A stretch of 36,755 bases of DNA from Deltaproteobacteria bacterium (GCA_011056835.1 DSDU01000168.1:1-36755), one strand, 5' to 3'. Numbered from the stretch's first letter, positions 9,902 to 18,643 are shown. Notes: generated from the sequence alone by a model not told the origin. Numbers and translations: made by a program.

Positions 9902-10131
9902 CGGGAATGAGAAACGGTAGCACGTTGATACGAAAAACCGGGGCGATGCGGATACGGTCACGGTGTTTCCATTGTTTGGTACGTTGAAAACTTCCTCCAG
10001 GCAGTTCCTGAACTCAAACGTCGGGTTCATACAGTCGGAATTGAAGATTTTTCACTTCACTGAGATTGATTCGAAAAATGCTCAATGATGACCCGCTCAC
10101 ATGACTATTCCTTTGGGCGACAGCCCGTTTA

Positions 10132-10896
10132 TCAATCAGACACGGTGATTCCTCTGTCACGTAAGTAGCGTTTCACCTCTGCAATAGTGATTTCTCTGAA
10201 ATGAAAAATCGATGCCGCCAGCAATGCCGACGCCTTTCCCGTGACGACCCCGTCATAAAGGTGCTTGAGCGTTCCCGCCCCACCCGAGGCGATAACGGGC
10301 AAACCGGAAGCCGCCGCAACACGACTGGTTAAAACCAGGTCATAGCCGTCTTTGGTGCCGTCCGTATCGATGCTGGTGGGAAGGATTTCGCCTGCCCCGA
10401 GATCGGCAACCTGCTTTGCCCATGCGATTGCATCCACGCCGGTCGGTTTTTGCCCCCCGTTGATGTATAGTTCATACCCCGATGGAAGCGCTCCCGTCGC
10501 CTTTCCGTCGATGGCGACGATGACGGCCTCACTGCCGAATGCCCGCGCCGCCTCCCGGATGAGCTCGGGGTTGTGAACCGCCGCCGTGTTGATGGAAACC
10601 TTGCTGACGCCCGCGGCCATAAGTTTCTCTATATCCGAGAGTTCGGCAATTCCCCCGCCGACGATAAGTGGTATCGAAATGGCTGAACTTACCTTTTTTA
10701 CCAGTTCCACCATAGTCTTCCGTCCCTCGACGGTTGCGGTGATGTCGAGAAATGCAAGTTCATCGGCACCCTCTTCGTCGTAAAAGACGGCGTTTTCCAC
10801 GGGGTCACCCGCCACTCTGAGATCAACAAAATGGACGCCTTTCACGACCTTTCCCTCTTTAATGTCAAGGCAGGGGATGATTTTGACTGGATTCAT
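10132..10896 (-). CDS. hisF: imidazole glycerol phosphate synthase subunit HisF
   Basis: [57 protein letters not shown]. Confidence 0.95.
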   Translation of the reverse strand: MNPVKIIPCLDIKEGKVVKGVHFVDLRVAGDPVENAVFYDEEGADELAFLDITATVEGRKTMVELVKKVSSAISIPLIVGGGIAELSDIEKLMAAGVSKVSINTAAVHNPELIREAARAFGSEAVIVAIDGKATGALPSGYELYINGGQKPTGVDAIAWAKQVADLGAGEILPTSIDTDGTKDGYDLVLTSRVAAASGLPVIASGGAGTLKHLYDGVVTGKASALLAASIFHFREITIAEVKRYLRDRGITVSD

Positions 10897-10979
10897 GGCG
10901 CTGCTTCCTTTCATCGTTTATAGTGAGGAGTCCTTTTACTACATGCGATCGACCGGTGTCAACGGTTTGAAAATCATTC

Positions 10980-11008
10980 TTGACAGGGGTTGAAAAGACC
11001 ACTATTGT
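10980..11008 (+). promoter_or_regulatory. sigma70-like promoter for waaA
   Basis: TTGACA-N17-TATTGT, 40 nt upstream of the ATG. Confidence 0.7.
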
Positions 11009-11047
11009 CACCGGGCGAGGTGGGGAACATTCCTGAAAGGTACCATC

Positions 11048-12379
11048 ATGTCATATACGGGAATATACAACATCATATTGTTTGCGGCGGCCGTTGTTCT
11101 TCTGCCTTACTATGGTTTCAAGATGATCGTAACGGGGAAGTACAGAAAAAGCCTCGGCGCGAAACTGGGAATGATATCATACGACGTTTTTGCCGATATG
11201 AAAGGCGCCCCCCGAATCTGGGTTCATGCCGTTTCGGTGGGAGAAGTGACCGCTGCGGCGCCGATTATCGCTTCCCTCAGAGACATGTTCCCCCAGGCCT
11301 GTATCGTTCTCTCAACGAGTACGGAAACGGGGCAGGACATGGCCCGGCGAATGGTGTCGGGCGTGACCGCATATATGTATTTTCCCATTGATATCCCATG
11401 GGTGGTGAGCAAGGTCGTCAACCGTGTGAAACCGGATATCTTTATTCCTGTTGAAACGGAACTGTGGCCGAATTTCCTTCGTATCTGTCATGAAAGGGAC
11501 ATTGGAATCGTAATGGCCAATGGAAGAATATCACCCCGTTCATATGCACGGTACTCAAAAACCCGGTATTTCTGGAGAAAGATGATGACGCTGATTGACG
11601 CGGCGGGTATGATATCTCCTGTCGACGCCGATCGAATACGGGACATCGGTCTGGAACCGTCAAAAATCACCGTCATGGGCAATGCCAAGTATGACGGCCT
11701 TGCAGCTCGCACCAACGGGGCGCTCCACCGAGACAGCGCCGACAGGCTGGCCATTCACGAGGGATCGCCTGTGTTCGTTGCGGGAAGCACCCACGAAGGG
11801 GAAGAAACAATCATCCTCGATGTCTACGGGAAACTTCTGAAAGCCTGGCCCGATTGCTTGCTGATCATAGTGCCCCGGCATATCGAGCGACGGGGTGATG
11901 TGCTGTCCCTGGTAAAAAGAACAGGGTCCAACGATTGCATCACCATGACGGAAATCAACGGAGGGAAACGGCGGACGACGGAACGGGTCATTGTCGTCGA
12001 CGTGATCGGCGAACTCTTTAAGATATACAGCCTGGCGACAGTCGTTTTCTGCGGCGGGAGCCTCGTTCCCCGGGGCGGACAGAATATTCTCGAAGCGGCT
12101 GCATGGGGCAAGGTAGTCCTGTACGGTCCCTTCATGGAAGACTTTACCGATGAAAAGCGACTTCTCGAAGCGGCGGGCGCCGGAATCACCGTTCGTAATG
12201 AAACGGAACTCATGCATGCGATCACAAGACTGCTGGAGAACCCCGATGATCTTGCTTCAAGAGGAGAGGCGGGGCGAGCCGTTGTCATGTCAAATCGGGG
12301 AGCCTCCCGGCGCTACGCTGAACTGATCGCATCACGACTGAAGATACACGACAAGGTCGAAGGCATTGGAATCGGGTGA
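11048..12379 (+). CDS. waaA: 3-deoxy-D-manno-octulosonic acid transferase
   Basis: RIWVHAVSVGEVTAAAPII, LSTSTETGQDMA, PVETELWPNFLR, VFVAGSTHEGEE, FCGGSLVPRGGQNILEAAAWG. Confidence 0.92.
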   Translation: MSYTGIYNIILFAAAVVLLPYYGFKMIVTGKYRKSLGAKLGMISYDVFADMKGAPRIWVHAVSVGEVTAAAPIIASLRDMFPQACIVLSTSTETGQDMARRMVSGVTAYMYFPIDIPWVVSKVVNRVKPDIFIPVETELWPNFLRICHERDIGIVMANGRISPRSYARYSKTRYFWRKMMTLIDAAGMISPVDADRIRDIGLEPSKITVMGNAKYDGLAARTNGALHRDSADRLAIHEGSPVFVAGSTHEGEETIILDVYGKLLKAWPDCLLIIVPRHIERRGDVLSLVKRTGSNDCITMTEINGGKRRTTERVIVVDVIGELFKIYSLATVVFCGGSLVPRGGQNILEAAAWGKVVLYGPFMEDFTDEKRLLEAAGAGITVRNETELMHAITRLLENPDDLASRGEAGRAVVMSNRGASRRYAELIASRLKIHDKVEGIGIG

Positions 12380-12519
12380 TAGTGTGTCCGGTGCAGGGTG
12401 TGGGAACCGAATCCCGATACCTGAAAAATAAAACAAGAACCACGCATTCACCGTTTCCGAACGATCATACCTCGACGATGATTTACGATTTGCGTTCGTT
12501 GGTTCCGATGTCGTTACAG

Positions 12520-13419
12520 TTACCCCTCCGCCCGTCGCACATATTCGTCCCACCGGCGGTCCACCCATGCCTGCAGGGTGTTCAGCTGTTCGATGCTCAT
12601 TTTTTTGAAACGACCCTGCCGTTCCACATAATGAATGATCGGCTGTCGCTTGCCCCTGCCTGCCAGGGTTTTACTCCGTCCGGTAAGCCGGAGCCGTCCG
12701 TCTTCGATTTCGTAGAGGATTACCATCCCTGTTTCGACGGCGAGCTTGCCGATTCTGATCGTATCCTTGGTGGGATACATCCAGCCGGGTGGGCAGGGCG
12801 AATAAATGTGCATGTACCGGGTGCCCTTGATCCGCTTGGCCTTCACAAACTTTTCATAGAGATCGATTGGATAGGCGGGACATGTCGTTGCCAGGTACGG
12901 CAGGTCGTGTGCCTCCATGATCCTGACAAAATCCTTTTTCTGGTCCTGCTTGGTATTAATCGGCGTCGTCGTCGTTATGGCGCCCAGGGGTGTCGCGCTG
13001 GAACGCTGCGTCCCCGTGTTCATATATCCTTCATTATCATAGCAGATGAATATGAAATCGGTATTCCGTTCGGCGGCGCCACTGAGAGACTGGATGCCCA
13101 TGTCATAGGTTGAACCGTCTCCCGCCATGGCCACGACAGTGATATCCGACTTATTGAGAGCGGTCAATCCTGCGGCGATTCCCGATGCGGAGGCGGCGGT
13201 GCTGGCAAACGTCGTGTTCAGGCAGGGTACAGTCACCGGGGTGATCGGATATAATCCGTGAAGAACGCAGAGACAGCTTGCCGGTATGGTGAGAATGGTG
13301 TTTTCCCGCAGCGCCTTCAACAGGTAGCGATAAGCGAGCGTGAGGCCGCACCCTTGACAGGCCCTGCTTCCCGGCAGGATATATTCTTTATCGTTGATCT
13401 TGAATATGTTCTCTTGCAT
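12520..13419 (-). CDS. 2-oxoacid:ferredoxin oxidoreductase beta subunit (TPP-binding)
   Basis: GSRACQGCGLTLAYR, AMAGDGSTYDMGIQSLSGAAERN, YDNEGYMNTGTQRSSATP. Confidence 0.92.
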   Translation of the reverse strand: MQENIFKINDKEYILPGSRACQGCGLTLAYRYLLKALRENTILTIPASCLCVLHGLYPITPVTVPCLNTTFASTAASASGIAAGLTALNKSDITVVAMAGDGSTYDMGIQSLSGAAERNTDFIFICYDNEGYMNTGTQRSSATPLGAITTTTPINTKQDQKKDFVRIMEAHDLPYLATTCPAYPIDLYEKFVKAKRIKGTRYMHIYSPCPPGWMYPTKDTIRIGKLAVETGMVILYEIEDGRLRLTGRSKTLAGRGKRQPIIHYVERQGRFKKMSIEQLNTLQAWVDRRWDEYVRRAEG

Positions 13420-13423
13420 CGTC

Positions 13424-14632
13424 TCACCCCGTGTAGCAGTTAAGCCATCTTGTTTCATTCTTCATCGTCCGAACGTCCAGCATTGCCAGGGCGTTCCTGC
13501 CCGCTTCCGCCAGTTCCCGCGGTTTTACGTCCCTGCCCCCCAGCCCGGCCACATAGTTATGGACGGGGGCATGTATGCCCGTTCCGTAAAAGGCCGCCTT
13601 GAGATCGGAACAGAGCGCCCCTTCGTACCCGTAGCTGATAGCCTTTTCAAAGGTCAGAATGGCCTGAGCCCTTTCGAATGCCTGGATAACGTCGTCTGTC
13701 GGGAACGGTCGAAACACCCGAATCCCCACAACCCCGGCCTTGATCCCCTCGTTTCTCAGCATATCCGCTGCAGCGATTGCCTCGGCGGCGATCGATCCCA
13801 TGCCCGTCATGACCAGTTCGGCATCATCGGTCATATAGGTCCAGATCAATCCGCCGTGATCCCGTCCAAAGGACGATGCGAATGCGGCGTTCGTCTCGGT
13901 AATGACGGCTCTGGCTTTTTCGAAGGCGGCCTGCAGTTTGTACCTCATTTCCATGTAACCGTCGCAGAGGACTCCCTCAGGATTTTCCCGTCTTCCCGGG
14001 AACAGAACCGAATTGATTGTCCGCGGGTCTTCCGGTGAAAGGATTGTATGGGGTTTGTAGGGAGGAAGAAACTTCAGTACCTGTTCATGGTCCGGAATAT
14101 CGACCGGCATCATGGTATGGGAGAGCACGAAACCGTCGTAGCAGACCATGACGGGGATATACACCTGTTCGGCTATTCTGTACGCCTGGATAATCGTGTC
14201 GATAATTTCCTGGTTATCCCGACAGTACATCTGTATCCAGCCCGTGTCCCGCTGTGCGACGGAATCCTGCTGATCGTTGAAGATCGACCACGGCGCGCCC
14301 ACTCCCCTGTTGACACAGCACATGACAATCGGCAGCCTTGATCCCGCCGCCCAGTGGAGCTGTTCGTGCATGTAGAGGAGGCCGTTGGAACTCGTCGCGG
14401 TGAAGACACGTGCGCCCACCGTTGATGCGGAAATGCAGACGGTCAGCGCGGAATGTTCTCCTTCGACCCGGACATACTCCGCTTTCAGTTCTCCCCCTTC
14501 CACATACCGGGAAAGGATTTCCGCCAGAGAAGATTGGGGGGTTATGGGATACGCCGCCACGACCCTTGGATCGCAGAGCTTTACGCCCACCGCTGCCGCC
14601 TCGTTACCGGTTATAATCTGAACGTTACTCAT
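13424..14632 (-). CDS. 2-oxoacid:ferredoxin oxidoreductase alpha subunit
   Basis: ITGNEAAAVGVKLCDPRVVAAYPITPQSSLAEIL, EGEHSALTVCISASTVGARVFTATSSNGLLYMHEQLHWAAG, GVRVFRPFP. Confidence 0.92.
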   Translation of the reverse strand: MSNVQIITGNEAAAVGVKLCDPRVVAAYPITPQSSLAEILSRYVEGGELKAEYVRVEGEHSALTVCISASTVGARVFTATSSNGLLYMHEQLHWAAGSRLPIVMCCVNRGVGAPWSIFNDQQDSVAQRDTGWIQMYCRDNQEIIDTIIQAYRIAEQVYIPVMVCYDGFVLSHTMMPVDIPDHEQVLKFLPPYKPHTILSPEDPRTINSVLFPGRRENPEGVLCDGYMEMRYKLQAAFEKARAVITETNAAFASSFGRDHGGLIWTYMTDDAELVMTGMGSIAAEAIAAADMLRNEGIKAGVVGIRVFRPFPTDDVIQAFERAQAILTFEKAISYGYEGALCSDLKAAFYGTGIHAPVHNYVAGLGGRDVKPRELAEAGRNALAMLDVRTMKNETRWLNCYTG

Positions 14633-14918
14633 CGGCGTCCTCCTCCCGTACCATCCTGATTGCGTTGGGAGGACATTCTTCGGCACAGATTCCGCACCCC
14701 TTGCAGTAATCCATGTCGATGTGGACGGGAATCGACATGGCCACTACTCCTTCGGGGCAGTAGAGCCAGCAGAGGAAACAAGCAGCTTTTCCTTTTGTTG
14801 CGGGAATGCATTTGGTATGGTCGATCACCGGCCGTACATCCCGCCAGTCCCCCGTTCTTCCCCCCTCGCCCACCGAGGGTTTGCACAGGGCTGAAATGTT
14901 CATGTCTTTGTTATCCAT
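14625..14918 (-). CDS. 2-oxoacid:ferredoxin oxidoreductase delta subunit (4Fe-4S)
   Basis: Second motif DYCKGCGICAEECPPNAI is canonical; first motif CIPATKGKAACFLCWLYCP is atypical; overlaps the alpha-subunit start. Confidence 0.85.
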   Translation of the reverse strand: MDNKDMNISALCKPSVGEGGRTGDWRDVRPVIDHTKCIPATKGKAACFLCWLYCPEGVVAMSIPVHIDMDYCKGCGICAEECPPNAIRMVREEDADE

Positions 14919-14925
14919 GTTATGC

Positions 14926-15501
14926 TTAATCCCTTTCGTGTTTCGGTGTGATAACGGTCACGTCGAACGCTGCTGATACGGCGGAGAAATTGGCGGCGGC
15001 CCTGTCGGCGGGCATTTTTTTCTTCAATCCCTTTTCAACGCAATTCAGTGAAACAAGCCCCGTCGCCCTGGCGAATGCCCCCAGCATGGGTGTATTCATG
15101 ACGGGCGCGCCTGCCACCATGAGACGCTGTTTCCGTGCTATTCCCGACGCATCGACCGTAGCGACGGTAAAACAGCCGTCGATTGACAGGTCATCGGCGC
15201 TGTGCGGCGTGTTGATGATGATCGTTCCACCGTTTTTCAGCCGTCCGAAGATATCCACAATCGTCATGACCGTCGGATCCAGAACAACGGCGATGTCCGC
15301 CTGTTCGATCTGAGAAACGGTCCTGATCGGTGCGTCGGAGATTCTTGTTGAAGCCGTCAGCGGAGCCCCCCGCCGCTCCGGTCCGAATGTGGGGGCTGAC
15401 GTGACGCCGCCGAATCCCTGGAGGTATGCCGACTCAGCGAGAATCTGCGCCGCCAGGACGACCCCCTGCCCTCCTCTTCCGTGCCATATCACTTCGTGCA
15501 T
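14926..15501 (-). CDS. 2-oxoacid:ferredoxin oxidoreductase gamma subunit
   Basis: MHEVIWHGRGGQGVVLAAQILAESAYLQGFGGVTSAPTFGPERRGAPLTASTRISD. Confidence 0.92.
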   Translation of the reverse strand: MHEVIWHGRGGQGVVLAAQILAESAYLQGFGGVTSAPTFGPERRGAPLTASTRISDAPIRTVSQIEQADIAVVLDPTVMTIVDIFGRLKNGGTIIINTPHSADDLSIDGCFTVATVDASGIARKQRLMVAGAPVMNTPMLGAFARATGLVSLNCVEKGLKKKMPADRAAANFSAVSAAFDVTVITPKHERD

Positions 15502-15540
15502 AGTCGTAATCCTTTGGTGTATATTTCATGCGATAGATAC

Positions 15541-15572
15541 AAAAAAAGGCCATGAGCTTTTCACCCATGGCC
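15541..15572 (-). terminator. Rho-independent terminator in the 5' leader of the oxidoreductase operon (attenuator candidate)
   Basis: Minus strand GGCCATGGGTGAAAAGCTCATGGCC followed by T7, about 40 nt upstream of the gamma-subunit ATG and on the same strand. Confidence 0.8.
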
Positions 15573-15598
15573 TCGTCAGGAACTTTCCGGTTAAATGA

Positions 15599-15709
15599 TC
15601 ATTCCCTCGATATGGCAGGCCACGGGCATACGCCCAAAAGAAGAGCGAGGCTTAACAAGCTCATTAAACCGTTCAAGCGCTGATTGTCTCTTCTCGTGGC
15701 TCTGTTCAT
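15599..15709 (-). CDS. 36-aa leucine-rich leader peptide (MNRATRRDNQRLNGLMSLLSLALLLGVCPWPAISRE)
   Basis: ATG preceded by AGAAGGTG at suitable spacing; 8 Leu in 36 residues, 7 within residues 15-25; stop 27 nt before the terminator hairpin; absent from the supplied ORF track because it is short. Confidence 0.6.
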   Translation of the reverse strand: MNRATRRDNQRLNGLMSLLSLALLLGVCPWPAISRE

Positions 15710-15745
15710 ATGGTGAATGACACCTTCTTTTTAAGGATGTAATGA

Positions 15746-15774
15746 ACGATATATGAAATAGACGGCAAAGTCAA
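15746..15774 (-). promoter_or_regulatory. sigma70-like promoter for the leader and 2-oxoacid oxidoreductase operon
   Basis: Minus strand TTGACT-N17-TATCGT, upstream of the leader peptide SD. Confidence 0.5.
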
Positions 15775-15833
15775 TGAAAAATTTGAAGTGATAACGGTGA
15801 TTGACGGAGAGGTGCTTATCTGTTAGATACTTT

Positions 15834-15885
15834 AAAGGCTAAAGGCTAAAGGCTAAAGGCTAAAGGCTCGGGGCGACCGGCTTCG
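15834..15885 (+). repeat. 7-bp tandem array A1 (GGCTAAA units decaying to GGCTCGG GGCGACC GGCTTCG)
   Basis: AAAGGCT x5 perfect copies (15834-15868), then three further in-phase GGCNNNN units. Confidence 0.95.
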
Positions 15886-15954
15886 TCACGTGTATTGCGG
15901 CGCTGAAGCCCCGGTGATAATCCGATCATAACACTATCAAGGGGGATATAGATC

Positions 15955-16746
15955 ATGGACTTGGGGTTACAGGGGAAAGTGGCTCTCGTTGCAGGCGGGA
16001 GCATGGGGTTGGGCAAGGCGGTTGCAACGGAGTTCGCCCGGGAAGGGGCGCGGGTGGCGATCTGCGCCCTTGATGACCCCGAACTTCCGAAGGCGGCCGA
16101 TGATATCAGGAACACAACAGGCGGGGATGTCTTTGCCGTTCCCGCCGATCTGACCGATATGGATGAGGCCCGGAATTTCGTCAAAAAGTCGGTGGAGCAT
16201 TTCGGGACGGTTGATGTCCTCGTCAATAATGCAGGCGGTCCCCCGTCGGTTCCGCTCATGGAGATCGGCGACGACCTCTGGCATTTCGGCTTCAAGCTCA
16301 ATCTCATGAGCACCATTGCCATGACGACGGCGGCTGTGCCCATCATGAAGGAAAAGAAGTGGGGTCGGATCATCAATATGACGTCTATTTCGGTCAAGCA
16401 GCCCATTGACGGCCTCATTCTGTCCAATACGATCCGTTCCGGTGTCATCGGTTTTGCCAAAACGCTCTCAACGGAACTGGCGCCGTATAACGTTACCGTG
16501 AACAGTGTCTGTCCGGGATATACCTTGACCGACCGGGTGAGAAATCTCTCGAAGGTCGTGGCGGAACGGGAGAACACGACCCCCGACGCAATCGTGAAAC
16601 GATGGGAATCAACCATCCCGATGGGGCGCCTGGGAACCCCTGAGGAATTTGCAGCCCTGGTGGCTTTTCTTGCCTCGGAGCGGTCGGGATACATCACCGG
16701 CGCCGCCATTCAGATCGACGGCGGGTGGTATAAGGGAGTAATGTAA
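15955..16746 (+). CDS. short-chain dehydrogenase/reductase (3-oxoacyl-ACP reductase-like)
   Basis: GKVALVAGGSMGLGKAVATEFAREGARVAIC, DVLVNNAGGP; 263 aa; Rossmann TGxxxGxG-like motif; active-site Tyr of YxxxK not obvious (SNTIRSGVIGFAKTL). Confidence 0.85.
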   Translation: MDLGLQGKVALVAGGSMGLGKAVATEFAREGARVAICALDDPELPKAADDIRNTTGGDVFAVPADLTDMDEARNFVKKSVEHFGTVDVLVNNAGGPPSVPLMEIGDDLWHFGFKLNLMSTIAMTTAAVPIMKEKKWGRIINMTSISVKQPIDGLILSNTIRSGVIGFAKTLSTELAPYNVTVNSVCPGYTLTDRVRNLSKVVAERENTTPDAIVKRWESTIPMGRLGTPEEFAALVAFLASERSGYITGAAIQIDGGWYKGVM

Positions 16747-16750
16747 AACA

Positions 16751-16785
16751 GGCTCAGGGCCCGGGGCACAAGGCACAAGGGCACG
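16751..16785 (+). repeat. 7-bp tandem array A2 (degenerate)
   Basis: GGCTCAG GGCCCGG GGCACAA GGCACAA GGGCACG, exact 7-nt phase, directly after the SDR stop. Confidence 0.8.
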
Positions 16786-16911
16786 ACGCGGGAAATGAAG
16801 ATCGGGAAAGAGAAAACGAAAAGAGCAACAGGCACATAAAGAAACGTGCTTCGAGCACCGTGAATCGTCGAGAGCCGGAAAGACACGGCCCCTCGTTTTG
16901 TGCCGATTTCC

Positions 16912-16939
16912 TTATGCCTTCCGCCATGCGCCTTTCGCC
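16912..16939 (-). repeat. 7-bp tandem array A3 overlapping the hflX 3' end
   Basis: TTATGCC TTCCGCC ATGCGCC TTTCGCC on the + strand, 7-nt phase, inverted relative to A2. Confidence 0.65.
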
Positions 16940-18615
16940 GGTATTTTTCCCATGACCGCCCCTTCAATCTTTTCGAGAAGGGGGGGGAACGTTTCCGGTT
17001 TCATGGCGGAAATGGGGAGCGCGTCGAAGCGCCTGCTCAGGTTGCCCAGAACAGTCTTGTCGGGAAACAGGTCTTCCTTGTTGAAGACGCGAATGCTTTT
17101 CTTATGGGACAGGCCCAGGTCGTCCAGGATCGTTTCCACGGCAGTGATCTGCTCTTCGAAATCGGGATTGCTCACGTCGATGACGTGAAGCAGGAGATCC
17201 GCTTCGTTGAGTTCCTCAAGGGTGGCACGGAATGCCGCGACGAGTTCCTTCGGGAGATGCCGTATGAACCCGACCGTGTCGGTGATGACGGCTTCCGTGT
17301 CCCGGGGAAAGCGGAGTCGCGAACTTTTCGGGTCGAGCGTGGCGAAGAGGAGATCCTCGACGAGGACATTGCTCTGTGTGAGCGCGTTCAGCAGTGTCGA
17401 CTTTCCCGCATTGGTATACCCCACGATTGATATGACGGGGAGATACATGCGTTGCCGCCTGCCACGCCGCTGTGCCCGTCCTTTCCTGATCGCAGCAAGT
17501 TCTTTTTCGAGACGGTCGATTCGTTCCCGGACCCGCCTCCGGTCGATTTCCAGTTTCATTTCGCCCGGTCCCCGTCCGCCGATACCTCCGGCGAGTCTCG
17601 ACAGGGCGGAATCCCGTTTGACGAGACGGGGGAGGCGGTACTTGAGCTGGGCCAGTTCAACCTGGATTTTCCCTTCCCTGCTGTGAGCCCGCTGGGCGAA
17701 GATATCGAGAATGAGCTGGGTCCGGTCGATGACCTTCAGATCGGTAAAATCCGTAATGGATCGACTCTGAGCGGGACTGAGTTCATGGTCGAAAATGAGC
17801 AGATTCGCACCGATCTGGAGGGCTCGAATGACGATATCCGACAGCTTTCCCCGCCCGATGACGAATTTCGGGTCGATCTGCCGGCGGTACTGCATGGCGG
17901 AGTCGAAAACCTCGACGCCGCAGGATCGGGCGAGTTCTTTCAGTTCGCCGAGTGAACGTTCGCCGTCGAAGAGGGGGTCCGTTTCCACCCTGACGAGAAT
18001 GGCCCGATCGATCCGGTCGACACGCCTGGTTGTCTGCTGCCGGGCAAGTTCCTCTTCAAGCGCCTGGATGAAATCAAGAAAGTTCATGTCCAGATCCCCC
18101 GGTCGAACGGGGTCAAGGAGCAGCCAGTAGTTCCCCTCCGGATTTTCAGGGATCACATGAGCGGCGTAAACGAGGCCGGGGATGCCCTTTTCGCCGACCT
18201 CGACGGCGGCGATGAAGTCGAGACGAAGCAGAGCCAGGTCGGTCAGGTCGTCCCGGGTAAGCGGCTCGCCGTTCAGGTGCGTGTGGATCAGCCGGAGGCC
18301 TTTGAGACGGGTTGAGGCGGCGCGGAAGCCGTCGAGGCCCGGAATGACGATTTCCCTGTGGTTGCCCACGATAACAAAGGCAATGTCTCCCCGCCTTCCG
18401 ACGAGTACCCCGATCTGGCGGTTGATCCGGTGGGAGAGTTCCGTCAGATTCCGGGCGAATTCATGGGTGAGGACGCGATCCGGCGGAATGCTCCTGCGAT
18501 AGAGCCGTTCGATGTTTGTGATGTCTTCCGACCTGAGGCCGGAAGTGTTGCCGAAGATTTTGTTTATGGCAATCTCCTGTTTCAGGCTGAGGGCGAAGGT
18601 CGATGACAGGCTCAA
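16912..18615 (-). CDS. hflX: GTPase HflX
   Basis: VSIVGYTNAGKSTLLNALT, LFATLDPKSS, ITDTVGFIRHLPKELVAAFRATLEE, GGRGPGEMKLE; start uncertain (TTG within repeat array; no nearby ATG). Confidence 0.93.
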   Translation of the reverse strand: MSLSSTFALSLKQEIAINKIFGNTSGLRSEDITNIERLYRRSIPPDRVLTHEFARNLTELSHRINRQIGVLVGRRGDIAFVIVGNHREIVIPGLDGFRAASTRLKGLRLIHTHLNGEPLTRDDLTDLALLRLDFIAAVEVGEKGIPGLVYAAHVIPENPEGNYWLLLDPVRPGDLDMNFLDFIQALEEELARQQTTRRVDRIDRAILVRVETDPLFDGERSLGELKELARSCGVEVFDSAMQYRRQIDPKFVIGRGKLSDIVIRALQIGANLLIFDHELSPAQSRSITDFTDLKVIDRTQLILDIFAQRAHSREGKIQVELAQLKYRLPRLVKRDSALSRLAGGIGGRGPGEMKLEIDRRRVRERIDRLEKELAAIRKGRAQRRGRRQRMYLPVISIVGYTNAGKSTLLNALTQSNVLVEDLLFATLDPKSSRLRFPRDTEAVITDTVGFIRHLPKELVAAFRATLEELNEADLLLHVIDVSNPDFEEQITAVETILDDLGLSHKKSIRVFNKEDLFPDKTVLGNLSRRFDALPISAMKPETFPPLLEKIEGAVMGKIPAKGAWRKA

Positions 18616-18643
18616 GGCGAAGGGCTAAAGGCTAAAGGAAGAG
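18585..18643 (+). repeat. 7-bp tandem array A4 (overlaps hflX 5' end)
   Basis: GGCTGAG GGCGAAG GTCGATG ACA GGCTCAA GGCGAAG GGCTAAA GGCTAAA GG. Confidence 0.85.

Noticed and set aside
12376-14038. + strand ORFs (12376..13113, 13394..14038) opposite the 2-oxoacid oxidoreductase beta/alpha genes
   Set aside because: Antisense to well-supported subunits; no motifs.
15541-15709. Alternative reading of the oxidoreductase leader as 6S RNA, tmRNA or a metabolite riboswitch
   Set aside because: No recognised consensus (no tmRNA tag, no long 6S rod, no known aptamer core); the SD plus Leu-rich uORF and competing stems fit attenuation better, though a new structured RNA cannot be excluded.
15834-15885. 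Heptamer array considered as a CRISPR
   Set aside because: Units are 7 bp with no spacers and no cas genes nearby.
15846-16709. 287-aa minus-strand ORF antisense to the SDR gene
   Set aside because: Mirror frame; serine/arginine-rich with no family resemblance.
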